Shown piece by piece: positions 1 to 10,193 of a DNA stretch of 64,000 bases (the first letter of the stretch is position 1; each line of letters opens with the position of its first letter). The translations under genes and the position numbers were made by a program. The stretch comes from Methanobacterium bryantii (GTDB lineage: Archaea; Methanobacteriota; Methanobacteria; Methanobacteriales; Methanobacteriaceae): the NCBI RefSeq assembly GCF_002287175.1, contig NZ_LMVM01000023.1:186001-250000 (forward strand), written 5' to 3'. The notes beneath the pieces were generated by a model. That model saw only the letters and a list, made by a program, of their open reading frames with translations. It did no database searches and had not been told where the DNA came from.

Positions 1-20
1 ATTTAAATTAAAAAATAGAA

Positions 21-37
21 AAAAGATTAAATCTTTT
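21..37 (-). terminator. Hairpin over the alaS stop codon
   Basis: A 7-bp inverted repeat (AAAAGAT / ATCTTTT, 3-nt loop) spans the alaS stop. Read on the minus strand it is followed by a T-rich stretch, as expected for an archaeal T-run terminator. Inferred from sequence only. Confidence 0.45.
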
Positions 38-2738
38 TTAATTCAGTAACTGCAAAATCAAGCGCTTCCTGCATTTTTTCAGCTTTTGGCCCTGCACCCT
101 GGGCAAGGTTTGGCCTTCCGCCGCCGCCGCCGCCGAGAACTGCGGCAGCATCTTTAATGATGCCATTAATTTTGATACCGCTTTCAAGCGCTTTTTTAGA
201 AACTGCACCAACTATCTTACCTTCGCTGCTTCCAAGAAGCACAACATCAACTTTTCCCTGTTTTTCTGTTAAATCAGTTGCCATTTTTATAAGTTCGTTC
301 ATGTCAGAATCAATTATTTCACTTAAAACAACTAAATCACCGATTTTTTCAGTTTTGTTTAAAATTCCCTCGGTTTTAAGTGATGCAATTTCCCCTTTAA
401 GTTTATCAATTTCATTTTTAAAGGACTTCCACTCATTGAAAAATCTATCACAGGTTTTAGGAAGTTGCTCTGATGTGACTTTGAATACATCTGAACTTTC
501 TTTTAAGATATTATCGTTACGCTGTGCTGCTTCAACTGCAGCTTCACCTGCTGAAAATTCAATCCGCTCTACGCCGTCTTGAATTCTTTCAGTCTTGGTT
601 ATTTTTATAAGCCCAATATCTCCAGTTTGGTTACAGTGTGTTCCTGCACATGCCTGCACGTCAATTCCGTCAACTAAAACTGTCCTTATGTCCATTCCAG
701 GGACAATTCCGCCCTGATATAATATAAATCCATATTTTTTCTCGGCTTCTGCCCTTGCCATCCAGTTTGTAAGCACGGGACGGTTTTCCATGACGAATTT
801 ATTTGCCAGCAGCTCAATCTCCTGAAGTTCTCCAGGTTCTATTCGTTTATAATGAGTAAGGTCGATCCTTGACTTTTTAACGCCTTTCTGAGCTCCAGCC
901 TGCCAGATATGGTCCCCAAGAATCTTTCTTGCTGCTGCAACGATTAAGTGAGTTGCAGTGTGGTTTCTTGTTAAAGCCATCCTCCTTGAGATATCAATTT
1001 GACCAGTGATTACCTGACCTTTGTAAGGATGCACTTTTTCAATATCATCCTCAGCCACCCTGTGTAAAACGGTGTTGTTAACTTTTTCAGCGTGCAAAAC
1101 CTTTATTTTTTCGCCGCGGATCTCCAGATATCCAATATCAGAAGGCTGACCTCCACCTTCAGGATAAAACACAGTCTGGTCCAGTATTACATTATTTTCA
1201 TAGGTCCCAAGCACATGCGCCTCGAACTGTGTATCAAACGGCTTCTGGTAGAACAATAAATCAGTGGCTGGGAACTCAAGCTCAATTTCAGCTTTTTCTT
1301 CCTGAACTTCTTCTTCATGCTCAGCAGCTACCAATGTATAGAAATTATCAGGTACTTTTACCTCAAATTCCATCTTTTCAGAGATTTCCTTGGTAGTTTC
1401 CGGAGGAATTCCATGGGATTCATAAAGCTCTTTAAGTGTCTCAAACGGCATCTCAGTTTTATTCTTTTTCCTGAGTTTTTTAATGCTTCTTTTAACAAGT
1501 TCTCTGCCTTTTGAAACAGTTTTATCGTACCGTTTATCCTCTAAATTAATTACATTAATTATATGATCTTGACTTTGCCTGATTTCAGGATAGGTCTTAG
1601 ACAGGAAATCAAGCTGTATTTTCATTATATCTGCCAGGGACTCTTTTAATCCCAGCTCTTTTATGAAACGAATTGTTCTCCTCAGGACAAGTCTTGCAAG
1701 ATATCCTTCTTTAACATTGGAAGGAATTACACCATCAGCGAGCATGAATGCGAGGCATCTTGTATGGTCTGCAATTACATAAATAGCTTCCATTGGTTTT
1801 GTAGCCCTTTCAAGGTCATCTAAAGATATATTAAGTCTATCTGCAACTTTTGACCTTAATTCTCTCAGGTCTGCAAATGTTTCAATGTCCATCATACCTG
1901 CAACTTGAGCATTCTCTGCTAAAATTCTCTCATCAACTTCAACACCAGATAGTTCCTTTAATGTCTGTATTACAGGTCCAAATGAAGCATCGTATGCAGT
2001 TGGTGTTCCCTGAGATATCCATGCAAATCTTTCAAGCCCGTATCCAGTATCTACAACTGTAAGTGGAATTTCTTCAAGTTTTCCATCAGGTAAAGTTTTA
2101 TATTTAATAAAAACAAGTGTTGCGAGTTCTACTCCCCTGACACAAATTTCATAACATGGTCCGGCGTTTCCTCCACCTTTCCACCATGATTCAATGTAAG
2201 TAATTTCCTCAGGGTTGATTCCAATAGATTTAATGAAGTCATGACAGTATTTTACTGTTTCATCTTCCCAGTAAATCTGTTCTTTATCCGTGTTAAAAGC
2301 ATGATGTGCACCCATTGTAAAACATGTCATGTGTCTGCCGGTCCTTCCGACATTATCCACATCGTTAAGTCTTATTGATGGTTGTGCAATTACCAGAGGG
2401 TTTGCAGGTGGTTCTACAGCTCCTGACGTTACCCATGGTTGAAAGTCGTAAATTGATGCCCCTACTAAAAAAACATCATCTCTCCACCGCTTTGCAAGAA
2501 CAGGATATCTCTTTATAGGTGTATGTCCATGTTGGGCAAAAAATTCCTTAAAAGCTTTTTGAATTTCGTAAAGATCATATTTTTTATCTGTGGCAGGATT
2601 TCCAATAAATGTATATTCATCGCAGGGTGCGTCCCCACATGTCTTTCTATCCCCAATTGACCAGAAATCGTTTCCACAGGTAATACAAGTTTTTTTAGTA
2701 AATCCTAGTTCTTCAAGTTGGCGAGACATAGTAATCAT
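27..2738 (-). CDS. alaS: Alanyl-tRNA synthetase, archaeal type
   Basis: Charges tRNA-Ala with alanine in the cytoplasm and edits mischarged Ser/Gly. The 903-residue protein has the archaeal N-terminal cysteine-rich segment (CITCG near residue 18), the class II catalytic core, and an editing domain with HTATH near residue 593 and CAGTHC near 697, which together form the zinc site. The C-terminal DHHA1 domain carries a run of six glycines near residue 870. Length is normal for archaeal AlaRS, which are longer than bacterial ones. ATG at 2738 and ATG at 2729 (MSRQLEEL) are both possible starts; neither has a strong ribosome binding site. It lies downstream of the L12 gene on the same strand, but a terminator-like hairpin and a TATA-like TTGTATAAAAATA upstream suggest its own promoter. 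Confidence 0.97.
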   Translation of the reverse strand: MITMSRQLEELGFTKKTCITCGNDFWSIGDRKTCGDAPCDEYTFIGNPATDKKYDLYEIQKAFKEFFAQHGHTPIKRYPVLAKRWRDDVFLVGASIYDFQPWVTSGAVEPPANPLVIAQPSIRLNDVDNVGRTGRHMTCFTMGAHHAFNTDKEQIYWEDETVKYCHDFIKSIGINPEEITYIESWWKGGGNAGPCYEICVRGVELATLVFIKYKTLPDGKLEEIPLTVVDTGYGLERFAWISQGTPTAYDASFGPVIQTLKELSGVEVDERILAENAQVAGMMDIETFADLRELRSKVADRLNISLDDLERATKPMEAIYVIADHTRCLAFMLADGVIPSNVKEGYLARLVLRRTIRFIKELGLKESLADIMKIQLDFLSKTYPEIRQSQDHIINVINLEDKRYDKTVSKGRELVKRSIKKLRKKNKTEMPFETLKELYESHGIPPETTKEISEKMEFEVKVPDNFYTLVAAEHEEEVQEEKAEIELEFPATDLLFYQKPFDTQFEAHVLGTYENNVILDQTVFYPEGGGQPSDIGYLEIRGEKIKVLHAEKVNNTVLHRVAEDDIEKVHPYKGQVITGQIDISRRMALTRNHTATHLIVAAARKILGDHIWQAGAQKGVKKSRIDLTHYKRIEPGELQEIELLANKFVMENRPVLTNWMARAEAEKKYGFILYQGGIVPGMDIRTVLVDGIDVQACAGTHCNQTGDIGLIKITKTERIQDGVERIEFSAGEAAVEAAQRNDNILKESSDVFKVTSEQLPKTCDRFFNEWKSFKNEIDKLKGEIASLKTEGILNKTEKIGDLVVLSEIIDSDMNELIKMATDLTEKQGKVDVVLLGSSEGKIVGAVSKKALESGIKINGIIKDAAAVLGGGGGGRPNLAQGAGPKAEKMQEALDFAVTELKKI

Positions 2739-2889
2739 TGATAAAAGTTATTAAATTATAGTAAATTACCAAATATTTTTATACAACACTTTAAACTGTG
2801 TTTTTATTTTTAAATATTAATCTTTATAAATTGAATAATTTACATTTTTGACTTAAAATAGCAGTATAATTAAAATAAAAAAATAGGAG

Positions 2890-2907
2890 AAAGCCAAAAA
2901 TGGCTTT
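2890..2907 (-). terminator. Terminator of the ribosomal stalk operon
   Basis: Stem AAAGCCA / TGGCTTT with a 4-nt loop just past the L12 stop codon, followed on the minus strand by CTCCTATTTTTTTA. It separates the ribosomal genes from alaS. Confidence 0.6.
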
Positions 2908-2919
2908 GAAGTTTTGGAA

Positions 2920-3222
2920 TTATCCGAAGAGAGCACCGAGACCTGCTGCGGCTTCTTCTTCTTTTTCTTCTTCCTCTTCTTCTTCCTCTTCTTCTTCTTC
3001 AGCTGGAGCTGCTGCTGGAGCTGCTGCTGCTGGAGCTGCTGCTGCTACTGCAGTTTTTTCCATTGCTTCTTCGATGTCCACATCTTCGAGTGCTGCGATT
3101 AACGCTTTTACTCTAGCTTCGTCTACTTCTGCTCCTGCTGCTTCTAATATTTTAGTTACATTTCCTTCGTTAATTTCTTGACCAGTTGTGTGCAATAACA
3201 TTGCTGCGTATACATATTCCAT
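2920..3222 (-). CDS. rpl12: Ribosomal protein L12 (P1/L12e, archaeal)
   Basis: Acidic stalk protein that dimerises on the P0 C-terminus and recruits translation factors. It has the helical N-terminal dimerisation domain (MEYVYAAMLLHTTG), an alanine/proline hinge, an unbroken glutamate run with one lysine, and the conserved archaeal tail GLGALFG, which is the same tail as in P0 next door. The start is placed at MEYVY (3222), because GGTGAT lies just upstream; the two in-frame codons before it would overlap that site. It is the last gene of the L11-L1-P0-L12 order. The low-complexity hinge produces long open frames on the other strand that are not genes. Confidence 0.97.
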   Translation of the reverse strand: MEYVYAAMLLHTTGQEINEGNVTKILEAAGAEVDEARVKALIAALEDVDIEEAMEKTAVAAAAPAAAAPAAAPAEEEEEEEEEEEEKEEEAAAGLGALFG

Positions 3223-3248
3223 TATAATCACCTTTCAATTTTATAAAT

Positions 3249-4253
3249 TTAACCAAACAAGGCACCTAACCCTGCTGCGGCATCTTCTTCTTTTTCTTCT
3301 TCATCTTCTTCTTCGTCTTCATCTTCTTCTTTTTCTTCTGATTTAACTTCAACAGCCTGTGGGCGTGATTTCAGTTTGTCCAGAAGTTCATCATCAAGTG
3401 CTTCTTCATTTTTGCTAGCTATTTCAGATGCCAGTGCTAACATTTGTAAGTAAGCCTTGGATAACAGTAAGTCTGTTGTTTTTGATGTGAGAATTTCTGC
3501 ATTTAATGCTAGATTCATTGACTTGCTTGCAGCATTCTGTATTATATATGGCATAGCCACTTTGTTGTATATTGAAGCATTTACTGATAAGTTCAATGCT
3601 TGAGAGAATGCAGTCTGTATATCAGATATGGTTTTACTCTCATCAATTGTTAAAAGATCAGATGTGTATACTGTTTGATCTTCATATGCTGCTACTAAAT
3701 CAATTCCAACTTCCATTGGATGGATATCAAGTCTTGTAAGAATACCTGCTATCTCCCTGGAAACTACTTCCCCTTCAGCTACAACAACCTTATCCTTGGT
3801 TATGACGATTTTTCCTTTATCAATTTTTGCAGGAATACCGACTTTTTGAAGTTCCCCAAGAATAGGGCCTGGTTTGAAAGCTGTGTCACCTTTAGGTACT
3901 ACAATGTCTGCAGGGGCAATACTTCCAGCCTTTGCAGGAGCAGGAGTCTTACTAGCTTCAAGAATCTTAAAAAGCTTAAATGGATTCATATTTGTAAAGA
4001 TTAATGCAGGTTGCCCGTCCATATGTTCTCCGAGAGCATCTATATTAGATTTTTGAGATTCACTTAAAGCAAGGCTCATCAATGTCTTTCTTGACATTTT
4101 TACAGTTGCGTCCTCTTTTAAGGTTCTTCTCATCTTTTGGAGTTGAGGAGCTGGTATATCTGCTAAATTAGCCATACCTACTACACTATGGCCGTTAATC
4201 AGTTCTTTAAGGTTATTTACCTCGTCCTTTTTCCAATTAGCAACATGAGCCAT
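3249..4253 (-). CDS. rplP0: Ribosomal protein L10/P0, archaeal acidic stalk base
   Basis: Anchors the L12 dimers to 23S rRNA at the GTPase centre. The 334-residue protein has the N-terminal rRNA-binding L10 domain (MAHVANWKKDEV), the archaeal/eukaryotic insertion domain, helical spine segments for L12 dimers, a highly acidic hinge and the GLGALFG tail. The start codon overlaps the stop of rpl1 by one base (TAATG), so translation is probably coupled. Length fits archaeal P0. Confidence 0.97.
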   Translation of the reverse strand: MAHVANWKKDEVNNLKELINGHSVVGMANLADIPAPQLQKMRRTLKEDATVKMSRKTLMSLALSESQKSNIDALGEHMDGQPALIFTNMNPFKLFKILEASKTPAPAKAGSIAPADIVVPKGDTAFKPGPILGELQKVGIPAKIDKGKIVITKDKVVVAEGEVVSREIAGILTRLDIHPMEVGIDLVAAYEDQTVYTSDLLTIDESKTISDIQTAFSQALNLSVNASIYNKVAMPYIIQNAASKSMNLALNAEILTSKTTDLLLSKAYLQMLALASEIASKNEEALDDELLDKLKSRPQAVEVKSEEKEEDEDEEEDEEEKEEDAAAGLGALFG

Positions 4254-4891
4254 TAGATCACCCTCGTTACTGGACCCATGGTTGTTTTAACATACATGGA
4301 TTTTATTTGGTTTCTTCCTTTTTCAAGGTTCCTGTCCAATACGCCAAGCACAGCTTCTACATTATCCGCAATCAGTTCATCGTCCATATCTTGTGAACCT
4401 ACAATCGCCTGAATAACTGGCTGATCTTTTATTCTTACTTTTACAGTATTAGAAAGCCTTTCCAATATAGGATCTGGTTTTACAGTAGCTGGAACTGGTT
4501 TTGGCATTTTTTTCCTAGGCCCAAGAACTGGTCCTAAAAATCTACCAACTTGTGGCATCATATCTGCCTGTGCAACAAAAAATGTGTATTGACTGGCCAT
4601 TTTTTTGGCCTGTTTCCGGTCTTTTCCCAGCTCTTCTAAATCAGCTTTGCTGATTACAAGGTCTGCACCGGCATTTTCTGCTAGAATTGCCAGTTCACCA
4701 TCTGCTATAACGGCAATTTTAATGCCTTTACCGCGTCCATTTGGAAGGAAGACTTCTTCATCAAATCTGTTTTCTGGTTTTTTCACGTCTAAATCTTTGA
4801 TGTTTATAACAACATCGATAGACTGTGTGAAGTTTCTCGGCTTGGATTCTTCCTTAGCCTTCTTCACTGCTTCCACTATCTCTTGATTCAT
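4253..4891 (-). CDS. rpl1: Ribosomal protein L1
   Basis: Binds the L1 stalk of 23S rRNA and, in methanogens studied so far, also represses its own operon by binding its mRNA. The 212-residue protein contains the L1 core with FLPNGRGKG, GRFLGPVLGPRKKMPKP and the C-terminal TTMGPVTRV signature. ATG at 4891 is preceded by GGAGG at good spacing; a TTG one codon upstream is less likely. About 100 bp of leader separate it from rpl11, including a hairpin directly before the ribosome binding site that could take part in control. Confidence 0.96.
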   Translation of the reverse strand: MNQEIVEAVKKAKEESKPRNFTQSIDVVINIKDLDVKKPENRFDEEVFLPNGRGKGIKIAVIADGELAILAENAGADLVISKADLEELGKDRKQAKKMASQYTFFVAQADMMPQVGRFLGPVLGPRKKMPKPVPATVKPDPILERLSNTVKVRIKDQPVIQAIVGSQDMDDELIADNVEAVLGVLDRNLEKGRNQIKSMYVKTTMGPVTRVI

Positions 4892-4902
4892 CAAATTCCT
4901 CC

Positions 4903-4928
4903 ATGAACTTTTTTGATAAAAAGTTCAC
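4903..4928 (-). promoter_or_regulatory. Leader hairpin directly upstream of the rpl1 ribosome binding site
   Basis: GAACTTTTT and AAAAAGTTC form a 9-bp stem with a 4-nt loop ending a few bases before the GGAGG of rpl1. The leader also holds a TATA-like AAATATATAAG near 4975. It could control rpl1-P0-L12 expression. I do not see the rRNA-like two-stem L1 target, so autoregulation through this hairpin is only a possibility. Confidence 0.4.
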
Positions 4929-4994
4929 AATTATATGTGGTATTTAAACCAAACGGATTATTTTGGTCAACTTATATATTTAATTTATTAAAAT

Positions 4995-5917
<923 letters not shown>

Positions 5918-5971
5918 ATTATCACTTACCTAAAACATTTAAGCTAATTTAATGCAGTAAATCAATAAAAA

Positions 5972-6157
5972 TTATGTTTGACTAATTAACTGAGCCACAA
6001 GAGTTATTACAAAACCTATGACCCCTATGATTATAATTCCAATTCCAGTTATCTTTGCCACGTTTATATATTCATCACGTTCTGGCCTTTTGGATATGTA
6101 TAAAACTCTTCTGTATTGTTTTAAAGCTTGGGTAATAGATTCTTTATTCAAATTCAT
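5972..6157 (-). CDS. secE: Protein translocase subunit SecE/Sec61-gamma
   Basis: Small clamp subunit of the SecYE channel in the cytoplasmic membrane. The 61 residues have an amphipathic N-terminal helix with the RVLYISKRPERDEY segment and one transmembrane helix (ITGIGIIIIGVIGFVITLVA), as in archaeal SecE. Position upstream of spt5 is typical. Confidence 0.93.
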   Translation of the reverse strand: MNLNKESITQALKQYRRVLYISKRPERDEYINVAKITGIGIIIIGVIGFVITLVAQLISQT

Positions 6158-6327
6158 AAAAATACCTACTTAAATTCATAATAGAATAAGTTATTGAATT
6201 AAGGATTGGGAATAATGTATTTGGTAATTATTCTATATAAATGATAATAGTTTATTTTCATTATGAATTTATAAACCTTTTCATTTTTATAGATAACTAA
6301 AACTAACCAAGAGAGAGAAAATCATAG

Positions 6328-6366
6328 GGTGTTTTTATAATTTATATTATATGATTAAAAAACACC
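6328..6366 (-). terminator. Inverted repeat overlapping the ftsZ stop
   Basis: GGTGTTTTT at 6328-6336 and AAAAACACC at 6358-6366 form a 9-bp stem with a 21-nt AT-rich loop. The stem includes the last ftsZ codons. It may help to end ftsZ transcription before secE. The rest of the ftsZ-secE gap shows only AT-rich promoter-like sequence. Confidence 0.35.
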
Positions 6367-7506
6367 ATCTATAAACTCTTCTAAAGCAGATTCATGCACA
6401 GAATCTTTGCTTTCTTCTTCCAGATACTCGCGTTCAGCAGGCGCACCATATATGTGAGGAGATTTTACTCCAGCTACTACTATAGTTGTCCTGATGATAT
6501 TTTGAAGGTCTTCCTGTATCTGTGTACCCCAGATTATGTTTGCATCTGGATCAAGTTCATCAGCCACTATCTGAACAATCTTTTCAGCTTCGTGTAATGT
6601 CATATCTGAACTTCCAGATATGTTTATCAATGCACCCTTAGCATTTGAAATATCCAGATCAAGTAATGGACTGTTTAATGCCTCATGAACAGATTCAATT
6701 GCCCTATCGCCAGATTCAGATTCGCCCATACCAATCATTGCCATTCCAGAACCCTGCATTATACTTCGTATATCTGCAAAGTCAAGACTTACAAGACCAG
6801 GTTTAGTTATGAGCTCTGTTATTCCTTTAACAGCTCTTCCTAAGAGTTCATCTGTAACCATGAAAGCTTTGTTTATAGGCAGATTTGGTGCAACTTCCAG
6901 TAATTTATCATTAGGTACAACAATTACCGTATCTGCATTACTCTGCAGCTTTTCAAGTCCTTTTTCAGCATTTTCTCGTCGTCTGAGTCCTTCAGCACTG
7001 AAAGGCATTGTAGCGACTGCAATAGTTAATGCACCAATTTTTTTGGCTAACTTCGCAATTACTGGAGCAGATCCTGTTCCAGTACCTCCACCAAGCCCAC
7101 AGGTTACAAAAACCATGTCGGCTCCTTCTAACCTTTCTTTTATCTGTTCTTCACTTTCTTCAGCACTTTCTTCACCTATTTCAGGTATACCGCCAGCGCC
7201 TAATCCTCCACATGTTCCTTTACCTATGAGTATCTTTTGATGAGAATTTGAGTAGAATAAGTCCTGTGCATCTGTATTTACTGAAATAGTATCTGCGCCT
7301 TCGATTCCTATTTCCATAAGTCTTGAAACTGTATTATTTCCAGCCCCTCCAGTTCCAACAACAAATATTTTTGCTTTACTCTGTTCTATAATGTCTTTGA
7401 GGTCACTGTTGATGTCTGATATATCGAAGTTATTCTGGATATCACTTGGTGTTCTCTCCCTTCTCACTTCAGATTCTTTTAAGGTACTATTTATAAGAGA
7501 TTTCAA
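6355..7506 (-). CDS. ftsZ: Cell division GTPase FtsZ
   Basis: Tubulin-like GTPase that forms the division ring at midcell. The 383-residue protein has the nucleotide-binding GTGGAGNNT (51-59) and tubulin signature GGGTGTGS (139-146), the T7-loop region (NLPINKAFMVTDELLGRAV), and a short C-terminal tail. A 45-residue N-terminal extension precedes the GTPase core, usual for archaeal FtsZ1. Located directly upstream of secE on the same strand. Confidence 0.97.
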   Translation of the reverse strand: MKSLINSTLKESEVRRERTPSDIQNNFDISDINSDLKDIIEQSKAKIFVVGTGGAGNNTVSRLMEIGIEGADTISVNTDAQDLFYSNSHQKILIGKGTCGGLGAGGIPEIGEESAEESEEQIKERLEGADMVFVTCGLGGGTGTGSAPVIAKLAKKIGALTIAVATMPFSAEGLRRRENAEKGLEKLQSNADTVIVVPNDKLLEVAPNLPINKAFMVTDELLGRAVKGITELITKPGLVSLDFADIRSIMQGSGMAMIGMGESESGDRAIESVHEALNSPLLDLDISNAKGALINISGSSDMTLHEAEKIVQIVADELDPDANIIWGTQIQEDLQNIIRTTIVVAGVKSPHIYGAPAEREYLEEESKDSVHESALEEFIDGVF

Positions 7507-7782
7507 TTCCTACCCCCACAGCCAATGTTGTTAAATTTATTTGTGGTATTGTAATAACTTATATTTAAAACCAGCGATTATATCAATGATAATTTACTAT
7601 CTTGCAAATAATTTTTTAGTTTTATGATGATATCCCCGCCACATCTTTTAGATATTGCTCAAGTATATTACTACATTAATGTCTTTGATTTTCTAATATA
7701 TGCCCACGTTAAATTCATGAAAATATATCTAAATATAAGAATTATCCCCTAAAATTTAAGATTAAAAAATTATTCCCGCAAA

Positions 7783-8346
7783 CTAAGATCGAGGCATTGC
7801 AATTATCTCTTTAATTTTAAGATCAAAGAAATTATTCATATGCGCCGGCTCTAAAACTACCGCAGCATCTGCACCTCGTGCAGTTCCCCCAATTGCAATT
7901 ATCTCAGAGTTTATGGGTATTAAACCAGCATCAGCAGCCATAATAGTTACTTCAACACAAACCTTTATTCCCTGGCCAAATAATCTAAGGGTACCTGCTA
8001 TTATCTCAACAGGTGTTACTCCGCCAAATTTATTTGATATTCCCCTGCCAACACCACTTAAAGCATGCGATCCTGTGTAAAATGTTATACCTTTTTCTAC
8101 AAGCTTACTTTTGTCTTCTTCAGATATTTCCAGTTTTCCTTTTTCTTTAAATCCTGCATGGTGGGTTATACTTACTATATTTACATCATCCATCGCTTCT
8201 TTTAGTTTAAGTGCGGTTTTGCCAGATACGGAGGCAACTACAACATTTTTTATGCCTAATTCTTCTTTTCTCTGTTTTACAACTTCTACCAGTTTATCTG
8301 TATTTTGTTCACCAGGGCTTTCAAAATAATAAATGCTCTTTTCCAT
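7783..8346 (-). CDS. Stand-alone pyruvate kinase C-terminal (alpha/beta) domain protein
   Basis: The 187-residue protein resembles only the C-terminal allosteric domain of pyruvate kinase: NVVVASVSGKTALKL near residue 35 and a closing IGGTARGADAAVVLEPAH segment. It has no TIM barrel, so it is not itself a pyruvate kinase. Proteins of this type are widespread in methanogens and have no established function that I know of; binding of a phosphorylated metabolite is an inference from the fold. ATG at 8346 follows GGTG in the leader. It is divergent from comA. Confidence 0.85.
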   Translation of the reverse strand: MEKSIYYFESPGEQNTDKLVEVVKQRKEELGIKNVVVASVSGKTALKLKEAMDDVNIVSITHHAGFKEKGKLEISEEDKSKLVEKGITFYTGSHALSGVGRGISNKFGGVTPVEIIAGTLRLFGQGIKVCVEVTIMAADAGLIPINSEIIAIGGTARGADAAVVLEPAHMNNFFDLKIKEIIAMPRS

Positions 8347-8577
8347 TTATTTCACCTCAATAACACCTTTATTTATTTATCTCCAAAACTTTATATTTTA
8401 TTGATATTTTTTCGCACCATGTCGGTTTACCTCATAAATCACCAAAAGACATGATGCCATATAATAAAACATGACTAAAAATTTTATTTTTGATAGTATT
8501 ATCTGTTACAATTTACATACTTATACAAAAATTAGAATGTCAAATTAACAAACACAAACTTTAAAATTTACATGCAT

Positions 8578-8590
8578 TACTATATAAATC
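8578..8590 (+). promoter_or_regulatory. TATA box of comA
   Basis: ACTATATAAATC lies about 70 bp before the comA ATG, placing a start site near 8612 with a short leader. The remainder of the 311-bp divergent gap (8347-8657) is AT-rich and holds nothing else I can support. Confidence 0.5.
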
Positions 8591-8657
8591 ACAAAAACAA
8601 TAAGAAACTGACATAATTAAATTTAATTGTTTTAGAAATTTATCAAAAGGTGAATTA

Positions 8658-9431
8658 ATGAAAGCATTTGACTTTATTGGGTCATATAGAATTCCTAAAC
8701 CCCGAAAAATAGGAATAACAATGATGTTAGATAAAGGTCTGGGTTTAAATGCCCTAAACGATCTGATGGAAGTATCTGGTGAATATATAGACCTCGCCAA
8801 ATTTGGATGGTGCACTTCAGCACTCCATGATAGAGATCTTGTTAAAGACAAAATTGACACATATTTATCCTACGATGTAACTCCTTATCCTGGAGGAACT
8901 CTTTTTGAAGTTGCATATATGAAAAATAAATTTTCAGAGTTTTTAGATGAATCTGACAAGTTAGGTTTTACAGCTATTGAGATATCAGATGGATCTACAG
9001 TCATATCCCCTGAAGAAAGAAGAAATATAATCTCTGAAACTAAAGATAGAGGATTCACAGTTATTTCAGAGGTTGGAAAAAAGAATCCTAAAGATGATTG
9101 TAAACTGGATACTGAAGACCGTGTGAAACTTATAAATTCAGATATAAATGCAGGTTCCGATAGAATACTGATTGAAGCACGTGAAGGCGGAAAGGGTATA
9201 GGCATTTATGATGAAAGCGGGAACGTTAAAGAAGATGAAGTTGAAATACTCGCAAAAACAGATATGGAAAAAATAATCTGGGAGGCCCCTTTAAAAAACC
9301 AGCAGACTTATCTAATCTTGAAATTTGGACCAAATGTAAATCTGGGTAATATAGCGCCAGATGAGGTAACTGCACTTGAAACCATGCGGCGCGGGCTTAG
9401 AGGAGATACTTTAGGTAAATTAGACCTTTAA
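8658..9431 (+). CDS. comA: Phosphosulfolactate synthase
   Basis: Adds sulfite to phosphoenolpyruvate to give (2R)-phospho-3-sulfolactate, the first committed step of coenzyme M biosynthesis in class I methanogens. The 257-residue TIM-barrel protein shows the family segments KPRKIGITMMLDKGLGLN, YIDLAKFGWCTSAL and ILIEAREGGKGIGIYDESG, and ends in LRGDTLGKL. Length matches the family. AGGTGA precedes the ATG. It stands alone between a divergent gene and a convergent methyltransferase. Confidence 0.95.
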   Translation: MKAFDFIGSYRIPKPRKIGITMMLDKGLGLNALNDLMEVSGEYIDLAKFGWCTSALHDRDLVKDKIDTYLSYDVTPYPGGTLFEVAYMKNKFSEFLDESDKLGFTAIEISDGSTVISPEERRNIISETKDRGFTVISEVGKKNPKDDCKLDTEDRVKLINSDINAGSDRILIEAREGGKGIGIYDESGNVKEDEVEILAKTDMEKIIWEAPLKNQQTYLILKFGPNVNLGNIAPDEVTALETMRRGLRGDTLGKLDL

Positions 9432-9463
9432 CCCCCTATCTCTTATTTTTATAATTACATTCC

Positions 9464-10144
9464 CTATTTAATACAGTAAAATCCAGCCTGCATATAAGAA
9501 TACCAGAACATCTCAACTACACTAAATCCGCTTTTTCTAAGTAATGAAAGATGATCCTCAACAGTTATAGGGAAATATTCTACACCAAACCGTTTAATAT
9601 GGTTATCAGCATCAACAACTGTTTTACCCATTGAAATTTGAAATTTTCTCCAGTACTCTTTCCCTATTTCAGTTCCTTTGTCTGTAAGCGGGCTGATATT
9701 TTCAAATGTCACATAAACTCCATTTTCATTTAAATTATTATAGCATGACTTTACGGCTTTGTATCTTTCATCTTCGCTTAAATAATGGTGTGATTGAATT
9801 GAAGTAATTACATCAACTGGATCTGAAAGAGAAATATCCTGACTTGGTGTAGGTTCTAGAAATTCCACATTTTTATTATTTTCTAATTTTTCTTTTGCTT
9901 TGTTTAACATGTCTGCAGAAGGATCAGCCAGTATAAAAACCGTACTTTGGAATTTTTGCAGTGCTTTTTCTACCAGATTACCTGTTCCACAGCCGGTATC
10001 TAACCAATATTTAGGGTTTATATCCATTGATTCAACTAAATTAAGAATTTCCTGGTGAAAGAAATTATAATAAGGAATTGTATTTGCTATTTGTAAGTCA
10101 TATTCACTTGAAAGGTGTGATGTTAAATTATCTAATTTCTGCAT
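9464..10144 (-). CDS. SAM-dependent methyltransferase, class I
   Basis: The 226-residue protein has the Rossmann-type SAM motif I (YWLDTGCGTGNLVEKAL, about residue 42-58), an acidic residue at the end of strand 2 (ADPSADML) and a motif near 110 (DVITSIQSHHYLS). The C-terminus contains a YFPITVEDHLSLLRKSGFS segment seen in many small-molecule methyltransferases. The substrate cannot be told. It converges on comA and its 5' side faces a hairpin array. Confidence 0.75.
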   Translation of the reverse strand: MQKLDNLTSHLSSEYDLQIANTIPYYNFFHQEILNLVESMDINPKYWLDTGCGTGNLVEKALQKFQSTVFILADPSADMLNKAKEKLENNKNVEFLEPTPSQDISLSDPVDVITSIQSHHYLSEDERYKAVKSCYNNLNENGVYVTFENISPLTDKGTEIGKEYWRKFQISMGKTVVDADNHIKRFGVEYFPITVEDHLSLLRKSGFSVVEMFWYSYMQAGFYCIK

Positions 10145-10193
10145 TTTTATTTCTCCAAACGATCTGTAAATTAAGATTAAAGCTAATCTTTAA

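Noticed and set aside
2750..2780. Another family 2 element end (TATAGTAAATTACC) upstream of alaS
   Set aside because: Only a partial match, with no second end at the expected distance and located in the alaS promoter; probably chance in AT-rich DNA.
2900..3181. Plus-strand serine/phenylalanine-rich frames over L12
   Set aside because: They are the complement of the glutamate and alanine runs of the L12 hinge.
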